Positions 45,647 to 57,626 of a stretch of DNA of 64,000 nt are shown here, piece after piece (the stretch's first letter is position 1; each line of letters begins with the position of its first letter). The notes under the pieces are model-generated. The model worked only from the letters and a program-made list of their open reading frames with translations. It was not told where the DNA came from and did no database searches. Location of the stretch: assembly GCF_030386795.1 (NCBI RefSeq), contig NZ_JANUQM010000001.1:306363-370362 (forward strand), given 5' to 3'. This DNA comes from Streptomyces sp. S.PNR 29 (lineage in GTDB: Bacteria > Actinomycetota > Actinomycetes > Streptomycetales > Streptomycetaceae). Made by a program: the position numbers and the translations under genes.

Positions 45647-47461
45647 TCAGCCGCTCGTGCCGAACGCGACCGCCAGGTACTCCTTGTCGTCCGGGCTCGA
45701 CGGACGGCCGGCGTACACCTGCGACATGTACAGGTGGCCCTGTGCGTAGAGGAGTTCGGAGAAGTCGGGGGACATGCTGGTCTCCGCGTCGCGCACCGCG
45801 TCCGTGGCCGGGTTCTCCAGCAGCTTGGTCTCCTTGAAGGAGCCGCCGTCGATGCTCACGATCTGGCCGCCCTTGTCGTAGGGCGGGCGCTTGTACGCGA
45901 TGACGTTGCCGCCGTCCATGCGCAGCGGGCTGATCGTGTAGCCGTCGCCCGCGTCGGCGCGCTGGCCGGTCTCCTTGCCGGTGGTGAGGTCGAAGGCGAC
46001 GATCTCATTGGTCTGGCTGTACTCGCCCGTGCCGTCGTGTTCCTCCGTCGGGATGTACAGCCGGTCGTTGCCGACCGCCAGCCCGGAGCACTGCTCGACC
46101 TTGGTGATGCCGTCGCAGCGGGCCGCGAACTTGTCGCCCGGCGCGGAGATACGGGTGCGCAGCTTGCCGGTCCTGTTGTCGATGGAGAAGAAGTCCGAGA
46201 TGCCACTGCCGTCGCCCGCGCTGTCGCCGACGTCGGCGGCCACGACCAGCGGGTTGGTCGACACGATGGCGGCGTACTCGATACCCCCGGTCATCTTGTA
46301 CTCCGAGATCACCTTCCCGGACTTCGGGTCGATGGTCTGGATGTGCAGCTGGCGCTGGTCGTAGGAGCCGCACTTGCGCACCGCCACCAGCTTCTCGCCG
46401 CCGCCGTATCCGGCGTCGTAGCAGGTGTCGGCCGGCTTCGGGGCCCACAGCTGCTTGCCGGACATGTCGAAGGCGGCGCCGCCGCTGGTGCTGCCGGCCG
46501 CGACGGTGTTCCCGCTGACCGTGACGTTGTCGAAGGAGACCGGCTGGTCACCGGACTTGGCCGTCCTCGTCCACAGCTTCTTCCCCGCGTCGAGGTCGAT
46601 CGCGGCGATCTGGGTGCAGCCGTGCGAGGGCTCGGCCTTGGTCGGCATCGCGGGCTGGAAGGCGATGGCGGTCTTGTTGTCGGCGGTGACGTGGCGGCTG
46701 GCCTGGCAGACCGGGCCGGGCAGCGGGATCGTCCACAGCTTGGTGCCCTTGTCGGGGTCGTAGCCGACGATCTGGGCGAGGCCGCTCTTGACGTACGCCT
46801 TGTCGGTGAGCCACGAGCCGGAGACGACGACGCTGTTGATGTCCTTCTTCACCTCGGGCGCCGGGACCTGGAAGAGCACCTTGGCGCTGGGGTCGGCGGG
46901 CGCCTTCTCCTTGCCGCCGGAGGACGTGCCGCCGGTGCCGCCCTTGTCGTCCCCGCCGCCGGTGCCGCCGCTGGAGCCCGCCGTGTTGTTCTTGCCGTCG
47001 TCCTTGCCGGAGGAGGACGCGTACCACACGCCGCCGCCGATGATCAGGGCGATCGCCACGACGGCCGACACGATGATGGCCATCTGCGCGTTGAACTTCC
47101 GGCCGCCGCCCGGCCCGCCCGCCTGCGGCTGCAGCGGCATGGTCGACTGCGGGTAGCCGTAGCCCGGCTGCCGGCCCGGATAGCCGTACCCCGGCTGCTG
47201 GGGCTGCCCGTACGGGCCCGGCTGCTGGCCCGGGTAGCCGTAGCCCGGCTGCGGGGGCTGGGGCGGCTGCGGGGAGCCGTATCCGGGCTGCGGCTGCTGG
47301 GAGGGCGGTGGGGGCGGCGGCGTCTGCGGTGCCTGGGGCTGCTGGGGCGATGGGGGCGCCTGGGGGTAGCCGTAACCCGGCTGCGGAGGCGGTCCCTGCG
47401 GGGGCCCGAACCCTCCTCCCTGCGGGGGCTGGTTGGGCGGCGGGGGCGGCGGCTGGGTCAT
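45647..47461 (-). CDS. PQQ-type beta-propeller membrane protein, paralogue 1
   Basis: 604 aa. The first 120 residues are Pro/Gln/Gly/Tyr-rich with PGYGYP repeats. One membrane helix follows (AQMAIIVSAVVAIALIIGGG), then a Ser/Gly linker and an outer domain with repeated blade motifs (DPDKGTKLWTIPLPG, DLDAGKKLWTRTAKSG, DLTTGKETGQRADAG), as in PQQ-dehydrogenase-like propellers. Cys pairs suggest an oxidised exterior. Actinobacterial proteins of this design often neighbour signalling genes; no enzyme site is visible. Tandem with the next gene. Confidence 0.85.
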   Translation of the reverse strand: MTQPPPPPPNQPPQGGGFGPPQGPPPQPGYGYPQAPPSPQQPQAPQTPPPPPPSQQPQPGYGSPQPPQPPQPGYGYPGQQPGPYGQPQQPGYGYPGRQPGYGYPQSTMPLQPQAGGPGGGRKFNAQMAIIVSAVVAIALIIGGGVWYASSSGKDDGKNNTAGSSGGTGGGDDKGGTGGTSSGGKEKAPADPSAKVLFQVPAPEVKKDINSVVVSGSWLTDKAYVKSGLAQIVGYDPDKGTKLWTIPLPGPVCQASRHVTADNKTAIAFQPAMPTKAEPSHGCTQIAAIDLDAGKKLWTRTAKSGDQPVSFDNVTVSGNTVAAGSTSGGAAFDMSGKQLWAPKPADTCYDAGYGGGEKLVAVRKCGSYDQRQLHIQTIDPKSGKVISEYKMTGGIEYAAIVSTNPLVVAADVGDSAGDGSGISDFFSIDNRTGKLRTRISAPGDKFAARCDGITKVEQCSGLAVGNDRLYIPTEEHDGTGEYSQTNEIVAFDLTTGKETGQRADAGDGYTISPLRMDGGNVIAYKRPPYDKGGQIVSIDGGSFKETKLLENPATDAVRDAETSMSPDFSELLYAQGHLYMSQVYAGRPSSPDDKEYLAVAFGTSG

Positions 47462-47534
47462 GACGTGAGCACCTCGGAGGCGGGGACTACAGGCAACGGG
47501 AAGGGCACGAGAGGGGAGGGGAAGAAGGTGAAGG

Positions 47535-49298
47535 TCACTTGCCGTAGGCGAGCATCAACTTCTCCTTCGTGTCCTCGTTGCCGGTCAGCCGGGTGGTCGA
47601 GAGGTAGAAGCGCCCGTCGACCCAGTCGATGGCCTTGGAGAAGAAGCCGTTCTCGACGTCCGCGGCGCTCGCGGGGTTCTGCAGCAGCTTGGTCGGCTTG
47701 TGGCTGCTGCCGCCCGTCGGGATCGACACGATCTGGCCGCCCGCGTCGTACGACGGTTCCACGTACGCGATGAGGTTGCCGCCCTCGGTCTTCAGCGGCA
47801 GCATCGTCTCGTCCGCCGGGGACTTCACGCGCCACTTCTCCTTGCCGTCGGCGAGGTTGATCGCGACGATCTCGTTGGCACTGGCCGTCGCCTCGGTGGG
47901 CAGGTACAGCGTGGTCCCGTCGGAGGCGACGCCCTCGCAGCCCTGCAGCTCACGCTGGAGGAGGGCCCAGTCGCACTCGGGGGCGAAGTCCTCGTCGAAG
48001 CCCACCTGGGACTGGAACTTGCCGCCGGAGGTGAACGTGGAGATGTTCCACGCCTTCTTGTCCTCGTTGGTGCTGTAGACCACCAGCGGGTCCACGGAGT
48101 AGGTCCGCGCGACCCTCCAGCCCTTGTCGAACTTCTGGGTCCACTTGGCCTTGCCGGTCGTCGGGTCGAGCTCCTGCACCTCGTCGTGCTCGTTGGTGCC
48201 GCCGGCGCCGCAGGAGGAGACGGCGATCAGCCGCTCACCGCCCGCGAAGGCGGTGGGGAAGCAGGCCGCGCCGTACTTCTTCTTGTCGAACAGCTTGTCA
48301 CCGGTCTCGACGTTGTACGCCGTGCCGGACTGGGAGCGGCCCACCATCAGCGTCTTGCCGGTGATGGACAGGTCGATCTGGAGCGTGCTGTCGAACAGCG
48401 CGCCGTCCGCGACCTGCTGCTTCCAGCCCTTCTTGCCGGTGTTGAGGTCGATCTCCTGCAGCTGGTTGCACTCGGCGCGGTCGCTGGAACCGCTCATGTA
48501 GGCGACGATCACCTTGTCGGCGGCCGTCTTCTGCGGGGTGACCGCGCAGATCTTCTGCGGGAAGGTGATGGGGTCCCAGCTCGGGTTGCCGTCACCGACG
48601 TTGTAGGCGAACAGCTGCTTGTACGCCGCCTTCACCGCCGTCTTGTCGGTGATCCACATGCCGGGGGCGTCGGCGCCGGAACCGGGCGCGTCGGGCGCCT
48701 CCTTGTACCAGAGCACCTTCGCCTCGCCGGGCTTGCGGCCCTCGTTGAGGTTGTCCGGGTCCTCGCCGCCGTCACCGCTGCCGTCCCCGGGGTTCACCGG
48801 GGAGTCGGCGGCGGAGGGCTTGGCGTCACCGCTCTGCTGGGCGACGGGCTTGTCGCCGCCCTCGTCGTCACCGCCGGCGGTCACCGCGAACACGGTGCCG
48901 CCGATGACGAGCAGCGCCGCCACCGCGGCGCCGATCGCGAGAGCCGGCTTGCCCTTGAAGGGATTGCGGGAGCCGGAGCCGGGCGGCGGGGTACCGGGCG
49001 CGCCGGGGTACTGCGGCTGGGGCGGGTACCCGTAGCCGGGCCGGCCGTACGGCCCCGGCTGCTGGGGCTGGCCGTACGGGCCGGGCTGGCCGTACGGGCC
49101 TGGCTGCTGGGGCTGGCCATACGGTCCCGGCTGCTGGGGCTGGCCGTACGGTCCCGGCTGCTGGGGGTAGCCGTACCCCGGCTGGGGCGGGCCCTGCGGG
49201 GGCGGCGGGGTCTGCGGTGCTCCGAAACCGCCCTGCGGTGGCTGGTCCTGCGGCGCGCCGAAGCTCCCGTGCGGTGGCTGGTTGGGCGGCTGGGTCAT
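47535..49298 (-). CDS. PQQ-type beta-propeller membrane protein, paralogue 2
   Basis: 587 aa from ATG 49298 (MTQPPNQPPHGSFGAP), matching the paralogue's MTQPP start; an in-frame ATG at 49322 is less likely. It has the same layout: Pro/Gly/Gln/Tyr repeats (QQPGPYGQP), a membrane helix around ALAIGAAVAALLVIGGTVFAV, a charged linker, and a propeller with DLNTGKKGWKQQVADG, ETGDKLFDKKKYG, DPTTGKAKWTQKFD and NLADGKEKWRVKSP. The two genes lie 73 bases apart on the same strand and clearly arose by duplication, but have diverged. Confidence 0.85.
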   Translation of the reverse strand: MTQPPNQPPHGSFGAPQDQPPQGGFGAPQTPPPPQGPPQPGYGYPQQPGPYGQPQQPGPYGQPQQPGPYGQPGPYGQPQQPGPYGRPGYGYPPQPQYPGAPGTPPPGSGSRNPFKGKPALAIGAAVAALLVIGGTVFAVTAGGDDEGGDKPVAQQSGDAKPSAADSPVNPGDGSGDGGEDPDNLNEGRKPGEAKVLWYKEAPDAPGSGADAPGMWITDKTAVKAAYKQLFAYNVGDGNPSWDPITFPQKICAVTPQKTAADKVIVAYMSGSSDRAECNQLQEIDLNTGKKGWKQQVADGALFDSTLQIDLSITGKTLMVGRSQSGTAYNVETGDKLFDKKKYGAACFPTAFAGGERLIAVSSCGAGGTNEHDEVQELDPTTGKAKWTQKFDKGWRVARTYSVDPLVVYSTNEDKKAWNISTFTSGGKFQSQVGFDEDFAPECDWALLQRELQGCEGVASDGTTLYLPTEATASANEIVAINLADGKEKWRVKSPADETMLPLKTEGGNLIAYVEPSYDAGGQIVSIPTGGSSHKPTKLLQNPASAADVENGFFSKAIDWVDGRFYLSTTRLTGNEDTKEKLMLAYGK

Positions 49299-49491
49299 CA
49301 GCGGTTTCCCCCGTTCGATCACTGATTTCTAGCCACGCCCTGAGGTACACAACGGACTCAGAGTCGTACTCGGAAAGGTCTCGGACGGCTCTTTCTATCA
49401 CTCGGGACCGACAACGACCGGGCCGGTTCCACCCCTGTTCCCAAGGGAGGACCGGCCCGTGATGCCCCTGTTATGACCCTTCACGCACCCT

Positions 49492-51306
<1,815 letters not shown>

Positions 51307-51376
51307 TTCTCTCCTGCCACGGGGATGGATCGACCCTCCAGGGTAGTCGGGCGCGGCAGGACGCCGGTCGCGGCCG

Positions 51377-52606
51377 TCAGCCGCCCTCGGCCGCCTTCCG
51401 GCGCTGCTGGTACCGCCACACGTCGAACAGCCTCTCGTCGTCCCGCAGGTCCTCGCCGACGGGGCCGATCCGGTGCTCGGCCTCCACGCAGCGCGGGTCG
51501 TCCCGCACGGCCAGTCCGGACACGGCGCAGACCCGGGTCCACTGCCGTTCGTCGTGCGTGAGCGCGACCAGCGCGTCGCCGACCTCCGGCTCGCGCCCCC
51601 GGTGGTGGGCGAGCCAGTGGCACGTCGCCTGGCGTACGCCGGGGTCCGGATCGCGGGCCAGGGTGAGCACGGCGGTCAGGGACCGGCCGTCGTCGGACTG
51701 CCACAGGGTGTCCGGCACCAGGGCGCGCACCCTCGGGTCCGGATGCGTGAGGTACGACAGGCCGACCGCCTCGATCTCGGGGGCGTGGTCGTGGGTCATC
51801 GCCTGCAGGATGACCGCCAGCACCTCGGGGTCCTCCTCCTGCTCGGCCCAGGGCACGAGATCCCTCCCCCGGTCCCAGAACGGGTCGCGTCCCGTGACGA
51901 AGTCCCCGAGGACCAGGAACAGCAGCACGTCGGCGGCGAGGAGGCGGTGCAGACGGTCGGGGTGGTTGAGCAGGTCCCTGGTCCACTCCCAGGTCTCCTC
52001 GTCGAGCCGGCGGCCGAGCGTGAACACGACCTCCGACCACACGACGTGGTCCCGGTCGGGGTGGGCGACGGCGCGCGCGACCAGTTCGTCGAAGGGGGTC
52101 CGGACCGCGTAGCGGGCCTCCATGGCGGTGAGCACCGCCCCGTGCCCGTCGCGCACGGTCAGCCCGCCGAGCGTCAGCTGCTCGCACCACCAGCCGACCT
52201 CGCCGTCCTCGACCCGGATCCGCTCGACCGGCCCCGCGCGTCCGGTCCTGCGGCGCAGCTCCGCCTGAGCGCCCGCCTCCGTCCAGTGCCGGGCCCGGGT
52301 CAGCAGCTCCGCGCGTTCGGGCGCCGGGAGCGGCGTCCGGTGGCGGACGAGCGCCTCGGTCAGGACATGCGACCCGCTGTCCACCGCCCGCAGCAGCGGG
52401 GTGGTCCCGTCGGGCAGCCGGCGCAGGGGGTCGGCGCCGGCCTCCAGCAGCGCTTCGGCGAGGGGTTCGTCGTACGCCGCCACCGCCAGGCAGAGCAGCG
52501 GGACGCCGTCGGGGCCGTCGAGCGTGTCGGGGTCGGCCCCGGCGGCCAGCAGCGCCCTGACCTCATCCACGTCCCCGCACCGCACGGCCTCGACCAGTGC
52601 CTCCAC
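51377..52606 (-). CDS. Ankyrin-HEAT repeat protein
   Basis: 409 aa. Two to three ankyrin repeats at the N-terminus (DVDEVRALLAAGADPDTLDG, AEALLEAGADPLRRLPDGTTPLLRAVDSG). A middle region follows, then HEAT-like helices (DPEVLAVILQAMTHDHAPEIE, HPDPRVRALVPDTLW, DPDPGVRQATCHWLAHHRG). These are protein-interaction scaffolds without an enzyme site. Common in Streptomyces near the ispE-rsmA cluster; partner unknown. Confidence 0.8.
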   Translation of the reverse strand: MEALVEAVRCGDVDEVRALLAAGADPDTLDGPDGVPLLCLAVAAYDEPLAEALLEAGADPLRRLPDGTTPLLRAVDSGSHVLTEALVRHRTPLPAPERAELLTRARHWTEAGAQAELRRRTGRAGPVERIRVEDGEVGWWCEQLTLGGLTVRDGHGAVLTAMEARYAVRTPFDELVARAVAHPDRDHVVWSEVVFTLGRRLDEETWEWTRDLLNHPDRLHRLLAADVLLFLVLGDFVTGRDPFWDRGRDLVPWAEQEEDPEVLAVILQAMTHDHAPEIEAVGLSYLTHPDPRVRALVPDTLWQSDDGRSLTAVLTLARDPDPGVRQATCHWLAHHRGREPEVGDALVALTHDERQWTRVCAVSGLAVRDDPRCVEAEHRIGPVGEDLRDDERLFDVWRYQQRRKAAEGG

Positions 52607-52745
52607 GCCTGTGCCTCCGTCCCCCGGCGAACCGACCGGGGGAGCCTAGGCGGAGGGAACCGGCCTCCGCACCCGGTTAAGGGGTCCTTTCACCATGCCC
52701 GTCCGGGTCGCGCGGCCTGATCGGACGCTCATGGTGAGAGGGCCC

Positions 52746-53645
52746 CTAAGCGCCGAGCACCGTCGCGCCCGGCGCGGGGGCGGGCGCCGTACGGGCCGTG
52801 CGGCACGTGCCCGACGTCCGCAGCGCCTCGGCCACCTTCGCCGCCGACTCCGCGTCCCGGGTGAGGAACGCCGTGGTCGGGCCGGAGCCCGAGACCAGGG
52901 CGGTGAGGGCGCCGGCGGCGCGGCCGGCGGCGAGGGTGTCGGCGAGCTCCGGGTAGAGGGAGAGGGCGGCGGGCTGGAGGTCGTTGGAGACGGCGGCGGC
53001 GAGCGCGTCGGGGTCGCCCTTCGCGAGGGCGTCCAGCAGCGGCTGGGAGGCGGCGGGCTCGGGGATGTCCCGGCCCTCCCCGAGGCGGTCGAACTCGCGG
53101 AAGACGGCCGGTGTGGACAGCCCGCGGGCGGCCATCGCGAACACCCAGTGGAAGGTGCCGCCCACCTCCAGCGCCGTCAGCTTCTCGCCGCGTCCGGTGC
53201 CGAGGGCCGCCCCGCCGACCAGGCTGAACGGCACATCGCTGCCCAACTCGGCGCAGATGTCCAGGAGTTCCTCGCGGGAGGCCCGGGTGCCCCACAGCGC
53301 GTCGCACGCCACCAGGGCGCCCGCGCCGTCCGCGCTGCCGCCCGCCATGCCGCCGGCGACCGGGATGTCCTTGGCGATGTGGATGTGAACGGCGGGGTCG
53401 AGGCCGTGACGGTCCGCGAGCACAAGAGCCGCGCGGGCCGCCAGGTTCGTACGGTCCAGGGGGACCTGCTCGGCGCCCGGGCCCTCGCAGGTGATGCGCA
53501 GTTCGTCGGCCGGGGTGACGGTGACCTCGTCGTACAGGCCGACGGCGAGGAAGACGTTGGCCAGGTCGTGGTAGCCGTCGGGGCGGGCGGCGCCCACCGC
53601 CAGCTGGACGTTGACCTTGGCGGGGACACGAACCGTCACGCTCAC
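52746..53645 (-). CDS. ispE: 4-diphosphocytidyl-2-C-methyl-D-erythritol kinase
   Basis: 299 aa from GTG 53645, which overlaps the rsmA stop (GTGA); an internal GTG is 6 bases on. GHMP kinase features: [40 protein letters not shown] (ATP loop), and the GSGPTTAFL motif. MEP-pathway step to isoprenoids. The rsmA-ispE order is widely conserved. Confidence 0.96.
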   Translation of the reverse strand: MSVTVRVPAKVNVQLAVGAARPDGYHDLANVFLAVGLYDEVTVTPADELRITCEGPGAEQVPLDRTNLAARAALVLADRHGLDPAVHIHIAKDIPVAGGMAGGSADGAGALVACDALWGTRASREELLDICAELGSDVPFSLVGGAALGTGRGEKLTALEVGGTFHWVFAMAARGLSTPAVFREFDRLGEGRDIPEPAASQPLLDALAKGDPDALAAAVSNDLQPAALSLYPELADTLAAGRAAGALTALVSGSGPTTAFLTRDAESAAKVAEALRTSGTCRTARTAPAPAPGATVLGA

Positions 53646-54511
53646 TGACCGGGCTCCTTGTGTTCGGCGATGCGGGCGAACTCCTCGACGGTGAGAGCCT
53701 CCCCACGTGCCTGCGGCGACACCCCGGCGGCGACGAGGGCCGCCTCGGCCGCCGCCGCGGACCCGGCCCAGCCGGCGAGCGCCGCCCGCAGGGTCTTGCG
53801 GCGCTGGGCGAAGGCCGCGTCGATCACGGCGAAGACCTCGGCCTTCGAGGCGGTGGTCTTGACCGGTTCGCTGCGGCGGACCAGGGAGACGAGCCCGCTG
53901 TCGACGTTCGGCGCGGGCCAGAAGACGGTGCGGCCGATGGCGCCGGCCCGTTTGACCTCGGCGTACCAGTTCGCCTTGACGGACGGGACGCCGTACACCT
54001 TCGAGCCGGGGGCGGCGGCGAGGCGGTCGGCGACCTCCGACTGGACCATGACGAGGGTGCGCTCGATGCTCGGGAAGGTGTCGAGCATGTGCAGGAGGAC
54101 GGGGACGGCGACGTTGTAGGGGAGGTTGGCGACCAGCGCGGTCGGGGCGGGGCCCGGCAGCTCGGTGACGTGCAGCGCGTCGGAGTGGACCAGCGCGAAG
54201 CGGTCGGCGCGGGCGGGCATGCGGGCGGCGATGGTGGCGGGGAGGGCCGCCGCGAGGACGTCGTCGATCTCCACGGCCGTGACGCGGTCGGCGACCTCCA
54301 GCAGGGCCAGGGTGAGCGAGCCAAGGCCCGGGCCCACCTCGACCACGACGTCGTCGGGGCGGACGCCGGCGGTGCGGACGATACGGCGGACGGTGTTCGC
54401 GTCGATCACGAAGTTCTGGCCGCGTTGTTTGGTGGGGCGTACGCCGAGGGCTGCCGCGAGTTCGCGGACGTCGGCGGGGCCGAGGAGGGCGTCGGGGGCG
54501 GGGCTGGTCAC
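53642..54511 (-). CDS. rsmA: 16S rRNA (adenine1518/1519-N6)-dimethyltransferase
   Basis: 289 aa. [21 protein letters not shown] motif [17 protein letters not shown], the Glu of VTAVEIDD, and the catalytic [11 protein letters not shown] (NLPY). It dimethylates two adenines of helix 45 late in 30S assembly; loss gives kasugamycin resistance. Alias ksgA. Confidence 0.96.
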   Translation of the reverse strand: MTSPAPDALLGPADVRELAAALGVRPTKQRGQNFVIDANTVRRIVRTAGVRPDDVVVEVGPGLGSLTLALLEVADRVTAVEIDDVLAAALPATIAARMPARADRFALVHSDALHVTELPGPAPTALVANLPYNVAVPVLLHMLDTFPSIERTLVMVQSEVADRLAAAPGSKVYGVPSVKANWYAEVKRAGAIGRTVFWPAPNVDSGLVSLVRRSEPVKTTASKAEVFAVIDAAFAQRRKTLRAALAGWAGSAAAAEAALVAAGVSPQARGEALTVEEFARIAEHKEPGQ

Positions 54512-54580
54512 GGGGACAAGGGTACGGGGGTGCGGGGCGGCGTCCGTTGCGGCCGGCCTCGCCCACGGGTCGCCGTGCGC

Positions 54581-55915
54581 CTACCCGTGCAGCCGCCCCC
54601 CACAATGCGGCCAGGGACTGGCCCCCTGCCGTACGTACAGCTTCTTCGCCCTGTACGTCTGTTCCGCCGCCGGTGCGTCCTGGGGGCGGCCGGTGCCGCC
54701 GAGGTTGTGCCAGGTCCGGGTGTCGAACTGGTACAGGCCGCCGTACGTGCCGGAGGAGTCCACCGCGTCGGGGCGGCCGCCGGACTCGCAGGCCGCGAGG
54801 GCCTGCCAGTCGAGGTGGTCGGCGCCCTGTACCGATCTCGGGCGGGGCTTGGTGCCGACGCTCACCAGCTGCGGGCGGGGCTCGCGGACGATCTCCGACC
54901 TGATCCGGCGGGGCTTCTGCCGGACGCCGTTGACGGTGCGCAGGGAGTACGTGGTGCGTCGCAGCCCGGGCTGTCCCGCCTGTTCGACGACTTCCGTGCC
55001 CTGGAAGAGGGCGGGGTCCTGGGTGCGCCGCACGTGGAACGGGACCGGCTCCTCGCGGATCTCCCTGGTGTCGGTGATCCGCAGCACCGTGACGGTCTGC
55101 CCGTCACGCGGGAAGCTGCCCGGAGGGACGGAGGTGGTGTCCTGGCCGCGCAGGGTGATGCCGGCCTCCTCGACGGCCTCGCGGACGGTCGCCGCGTTGG
55201 TGCGGACGGTGCGGGCCCGGCCGTCCGCCATGACCGTCACCGCGCGCTCGGTGCGCACATCCAGCGCGAGCCCCTCACGCCCGATGCGCCGGGAGCGCGA
55301 GGTGGACACGTACGCGCCCTCCGCACGCACCCCCAGCTGCCTCAGCGCCCCGCCGACCGTGCGCGCCGTCGTCCACACCTCGCGCCGGTGACCGTCGAGG
55401 GTGAGCCGCACGGGGCGCCCGTAGCGGACGGCGACCTCGTCGCCGCTGGTGAGCGCCGCGCCGGGGGCGGGAGCCACCGTGTCGTGCGCCCCCACCTCGA
55501 CGCCCTCCTCCCTGAGCAGTTCGGTGACGTCGTCGGCGAAGGTGTGCAGGGTCCGCTGCCTGCCGTCGACGCTCAGCTCGATCGCCTTGTCCTTGGCGAC
55601 GAACGCGGTCGTGCCGCCCGCGAGGAACGCGACGACCAGCGCCTGCGGCAGCAGCCGCCGTACGGATCCGGCGTCCGCGCGCTCGGTGTACCGGGCCCGG
55701 CGCCGATGGGCGGCCCGCCGGCCCCCTCCGCTGCGCGGGGACGGCACGGGTGTCTCGTAGGCGGGCCGGTACGTGTCCTCGTACGGCATGCCCTGCGCCT
55801 CGTACGTCCCGTACACCTCGTGCCCCGGCGGCTGGGCCCTGTACGGGTCACCGGGCGCGGCGCGGGAGCCGCCGTAGGCCGGCGGCACATACGTCTCGTA
55901 CTGCGGGTTGCTCAC
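54581..55915 (-). CDS. rpfB: Resuscitation-promoting factor, RpfB-like
   Basis: 444 aa. A Tyr/Pro-rich cytosolic head is followed by a basic stretch and a membrane helix at about 89-106. Three DUF348-type repeats follow (AIELSVDGRQRTLHTFADDV, PVRLTLDGHRREVWTTARTV, RAVTVMADGRARTVRTNAATV). Next comes a G5-like domain (IREEPVPFHVRRTQDP). The C-terminal Rpf lysozyme-like domain starts at LDWQALAACESGGRPDAV (catalytic Glu in ACESGG) and includes GGLYQFDTRTWHNLGG. It cleaves peptidoglycan in germination and growth. It lies upstream of rsmA on the same strand. Confidence 0.94.
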   Translation of the reverse strand: MSNPQYETYVPPAYGGSRAAPGDPYRAQPPGHEVYGTYEAQGMPYEDTYRPAYETPVPSPRSGGGRRAAHRRRARYTERADAGSVRRLLPQALVVAFLAGGTTAFVAKDKAIELSVDGRQRTLHTFADDVTELLREEGVEVGAHDTVAPAPGAALTSGDEVAVRYGRPVRLTLDGHRREVWTTARTVGGALRQLGVRAEGAYVSTSRSRRIGREGLALDVRTERAVTVMADGRARTVRTNAATVREAVEEAGITLRGQDTTSVPPGSFPRDGQTVTVLRITDTREIREEPVPFHVRRTQDPALFQGTEVVEQAGQPGLRRTTYSLRTVNGVRQKPRRIRSEIVREPRPQLVSVGTKPRPRSVQGADHLDWQALAACESGGRPDAVDSSGTYGGLYQFDTRTWHNLGGTGRPQDAPAAEQTYRAKKLYVRQGASPWPHCGGRLHG

Positions 55916-56016
55916 GCCGACACGCTCCAGAGGGCCAGAGGGGTCCGATCGGGCCCCCAGAACCTAGCGGAGCGGGCGTCACTCTCCAAAGCGACGCGAC
56001 TACGGCGGGTGAGGTG

Positions 56017-56901
56017 TCAGTAGCCGAAGGCATGTGCCGTGTTGGCGGCGAGGGCCGTGGCCAGCGTGTCCTCGTCGATGCCGCGCACGGCGGCCATGGC
56101 ACGCACCGTGACGGGGACGAGGTAGGGGGCGTTGGGCCGTCCGCGGTAGGGCACCGGCGTCAGGAAGGGCGCGTCGGTCTCCACCAGGACCAGCTCCAGC
56201 GGGGCCACCGCGAGGGCGTCACGCAGGTTCTGGGCGTTCTTGAAGGTGACGTTGCCGGCGAAGGACATGTAGTAGCCGGCGCTCGCGCAGATCTCCGCCA
56301 TCTCCGCGTCGCCGGAGTAGCAGTGGAAGACGGTCCGTTCGGGCGCGCCCTCCTCCTTCAGGACGCGCAGCACGTCGGCGTGGGCGTCGCGGTCGTGGAT
56401 GACCAGGGCCTTGCCGTGCCGCTTGGCGATCTCGATGTGGGCGCGGAAGGACCTCTCCTGCGCCTCCTTGCCCTCGGGCCCGGTGCGGAAGTAGTCCAGG
56501 CCGGTCTCGCCGACGCCCTTCACCTGGGGCAGTGCGGCCAGCCGGTCGATCTCGGCGAGCTCCTCGTCCAGCCCCGCCTCCCCGCCGGGCTCGCGCGCGC
56601 CCTGCCGGGACCAGCCGTCGGGGTCGCCGAGCACGATGCGGGGCGCCTCGTTCGGGTGCAGGGCGACGGTCGCGTGGACGTTCTCGTACGCCGCCGCCGT
56701 CTCGGCCGCCCAGCGTGAGCCGTTGATGTCGCAGCCGACCTGCACGACCGTCGTCACGCCGACCGACGCCGCCTTGGCGAGGCCCTCCTCGACGGTGCCG
56801 GACTGCATGTCGAGGTGGGTGTGCGAGTCGGCGACCGGCACCCGGAGGGGTTCCGGGAGCGGCGGCGCCGCGTTCTTGTCGGACGGGGCGTTCGAAGGCA
56901 T
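56017..56901 (-). CDS. tatD: TatD-family metal-dependent hydrolase
   Basis: 294 aa. Metal motifs in order: ADSHTHLD (HxH), GVGETGLDYFR (Glu), KALVIHDRDAHAD (His), VFHCYSGD (His) and LVETDAPFL (Asp). TatD proteins are 3'-5' DNA/RNA exonucleases. The first 20 residues are an extra polar extension. It is upstream of rpfB-rsmA-ispE in the same direction. Confidence 0.92.
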   Translation of the reverse strand: MPSNAPSDKNAAPPLPEPLRVPVADSHTHLDMQSGTVEEGLAKAASVGVTTVVQVGCDINGSRWAAETAAAYENVHATVALHPNEAPRIVLGDPDGWSRQGAREPGGEAGLDEELAEIDRLAALPQVKGVGETGLDYFRTGPEGKEAQERSFRAHIEIAKRHGKALVIHDRDAHADVLRVLKEEGAPERTVFHCYSGDAEMAEICASAGYYMSFAGNVTFKNAQNLRDALAVAPLELVLVETDAPFLTPVPYRGRPNAPYLVPVTVRAMAAVRGIDEDTLATALAANTAHAFGY

Positions 56902-56956
56902 GCCCCGATCCTACGAAAGGGGCATGCCCTCGGTTCCGGGGCGGTTCCGGGAGCGG

Positions 56957-57388
56957 TCAGCTCGCCTTGCGCTGGAACGGGTGCAGCAGGTCGGACAGGT
57001 GCCAGTGGTGGTGCTCCTGCGGCTCCGCCGGCTTGCCCGCCTCCGCGTCCGCCTCGGCCTGCGGCTTCGGCGCCCTGGCCGGCCCGGCGGGCGGCACGCG
57101 GTCGTGCCGGTGCGCCGCGTCGCGCGCGGAGGCGACCCGTCCCGGCCGCATGATCCGTACGACGTGGTTGTCGCAGTTGGGGCACGTCGGCCGGCTCAGC
57201 GGTGAGGGCACGACCTGGCCGTCCGCCACGTAGAGCACGAACTCCTGGCCCCGGGCGTCCGTGTGGTGCTCTATCTCGTACGACTGTTCCCAGCCGTGCC
57301 CGCATTGCATGCAGGCGAAGGAATACGACTCGTGGACGACGGCGGTGGCTCCGGCGCGAAGTCCGGTCTGCCCTGCGATCTCACTCAT
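56957..57388 (-). CDS. Zinc-ribbon protein of unknown function
   Basis: 143 aa. An N-terminal zinc ribbon is built from FACMQCGHGW and PTCPNCDNHVV. A charged Ala/Pro/Glu linker follows, then a His-rich end (EPQEHHHWHLSDLLHPFQRK). It is conserved next to tatD/rsmI in Streptomyces as far as I recall. Possibly a nucleic-acid or metal-binding accessory; no enzyme motif. 55 bases upstream of tatD. Confidence 0.8.
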   Translation of the reverse strand: MSEIAGQTGLRAGATAVVHESYSFACMQCGHGWEQSYEIEHHTDARGQEFVLYVADGQVVPSPLSRPTCPNCDNHVVRIMRPGRVASARDAAHRHDRVPPAGPARAPKPQAEADAEAGKPAEPQEHHHWHLSDLLHPFQRKAS

Positions 57389-57626
57389 GCCAGCTCCTGA
57401 GGTCCGCTGGAGGAAACGGTGCGTCCCGTCCCCCAGTGGACTCCTTGGCCGACGTGAACGCAGCAGGCCTGTCGAGTGTTGGCGCCGATTTTGGGCGTCC
57501 TTGCCGAACCGCCCGGTTGACGCGGTCGGAGCTTTGCATTCCCCTGGCGCCGTTTGCCCGCCGTTGGGGCGCGCGCTCAGAGGAGATGCGCCCTGCTCAG
57601 AGGGCCTTTCGCGCCTCTGTGAGCCG

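Noticed and set aside
45734..49325. Two long plus-strand frames opposite the propeller genes
   Set aside because: Shadows of the minus-strand genes; they show no domain and mirror the Pro/Gly repeats.
53660..56023. 787-residue plus-strand frame opposite rsmA and rpfB
   Set aside because: Both genes on the minus strand are certain by motifs; the antisense frame has no recognisable family.
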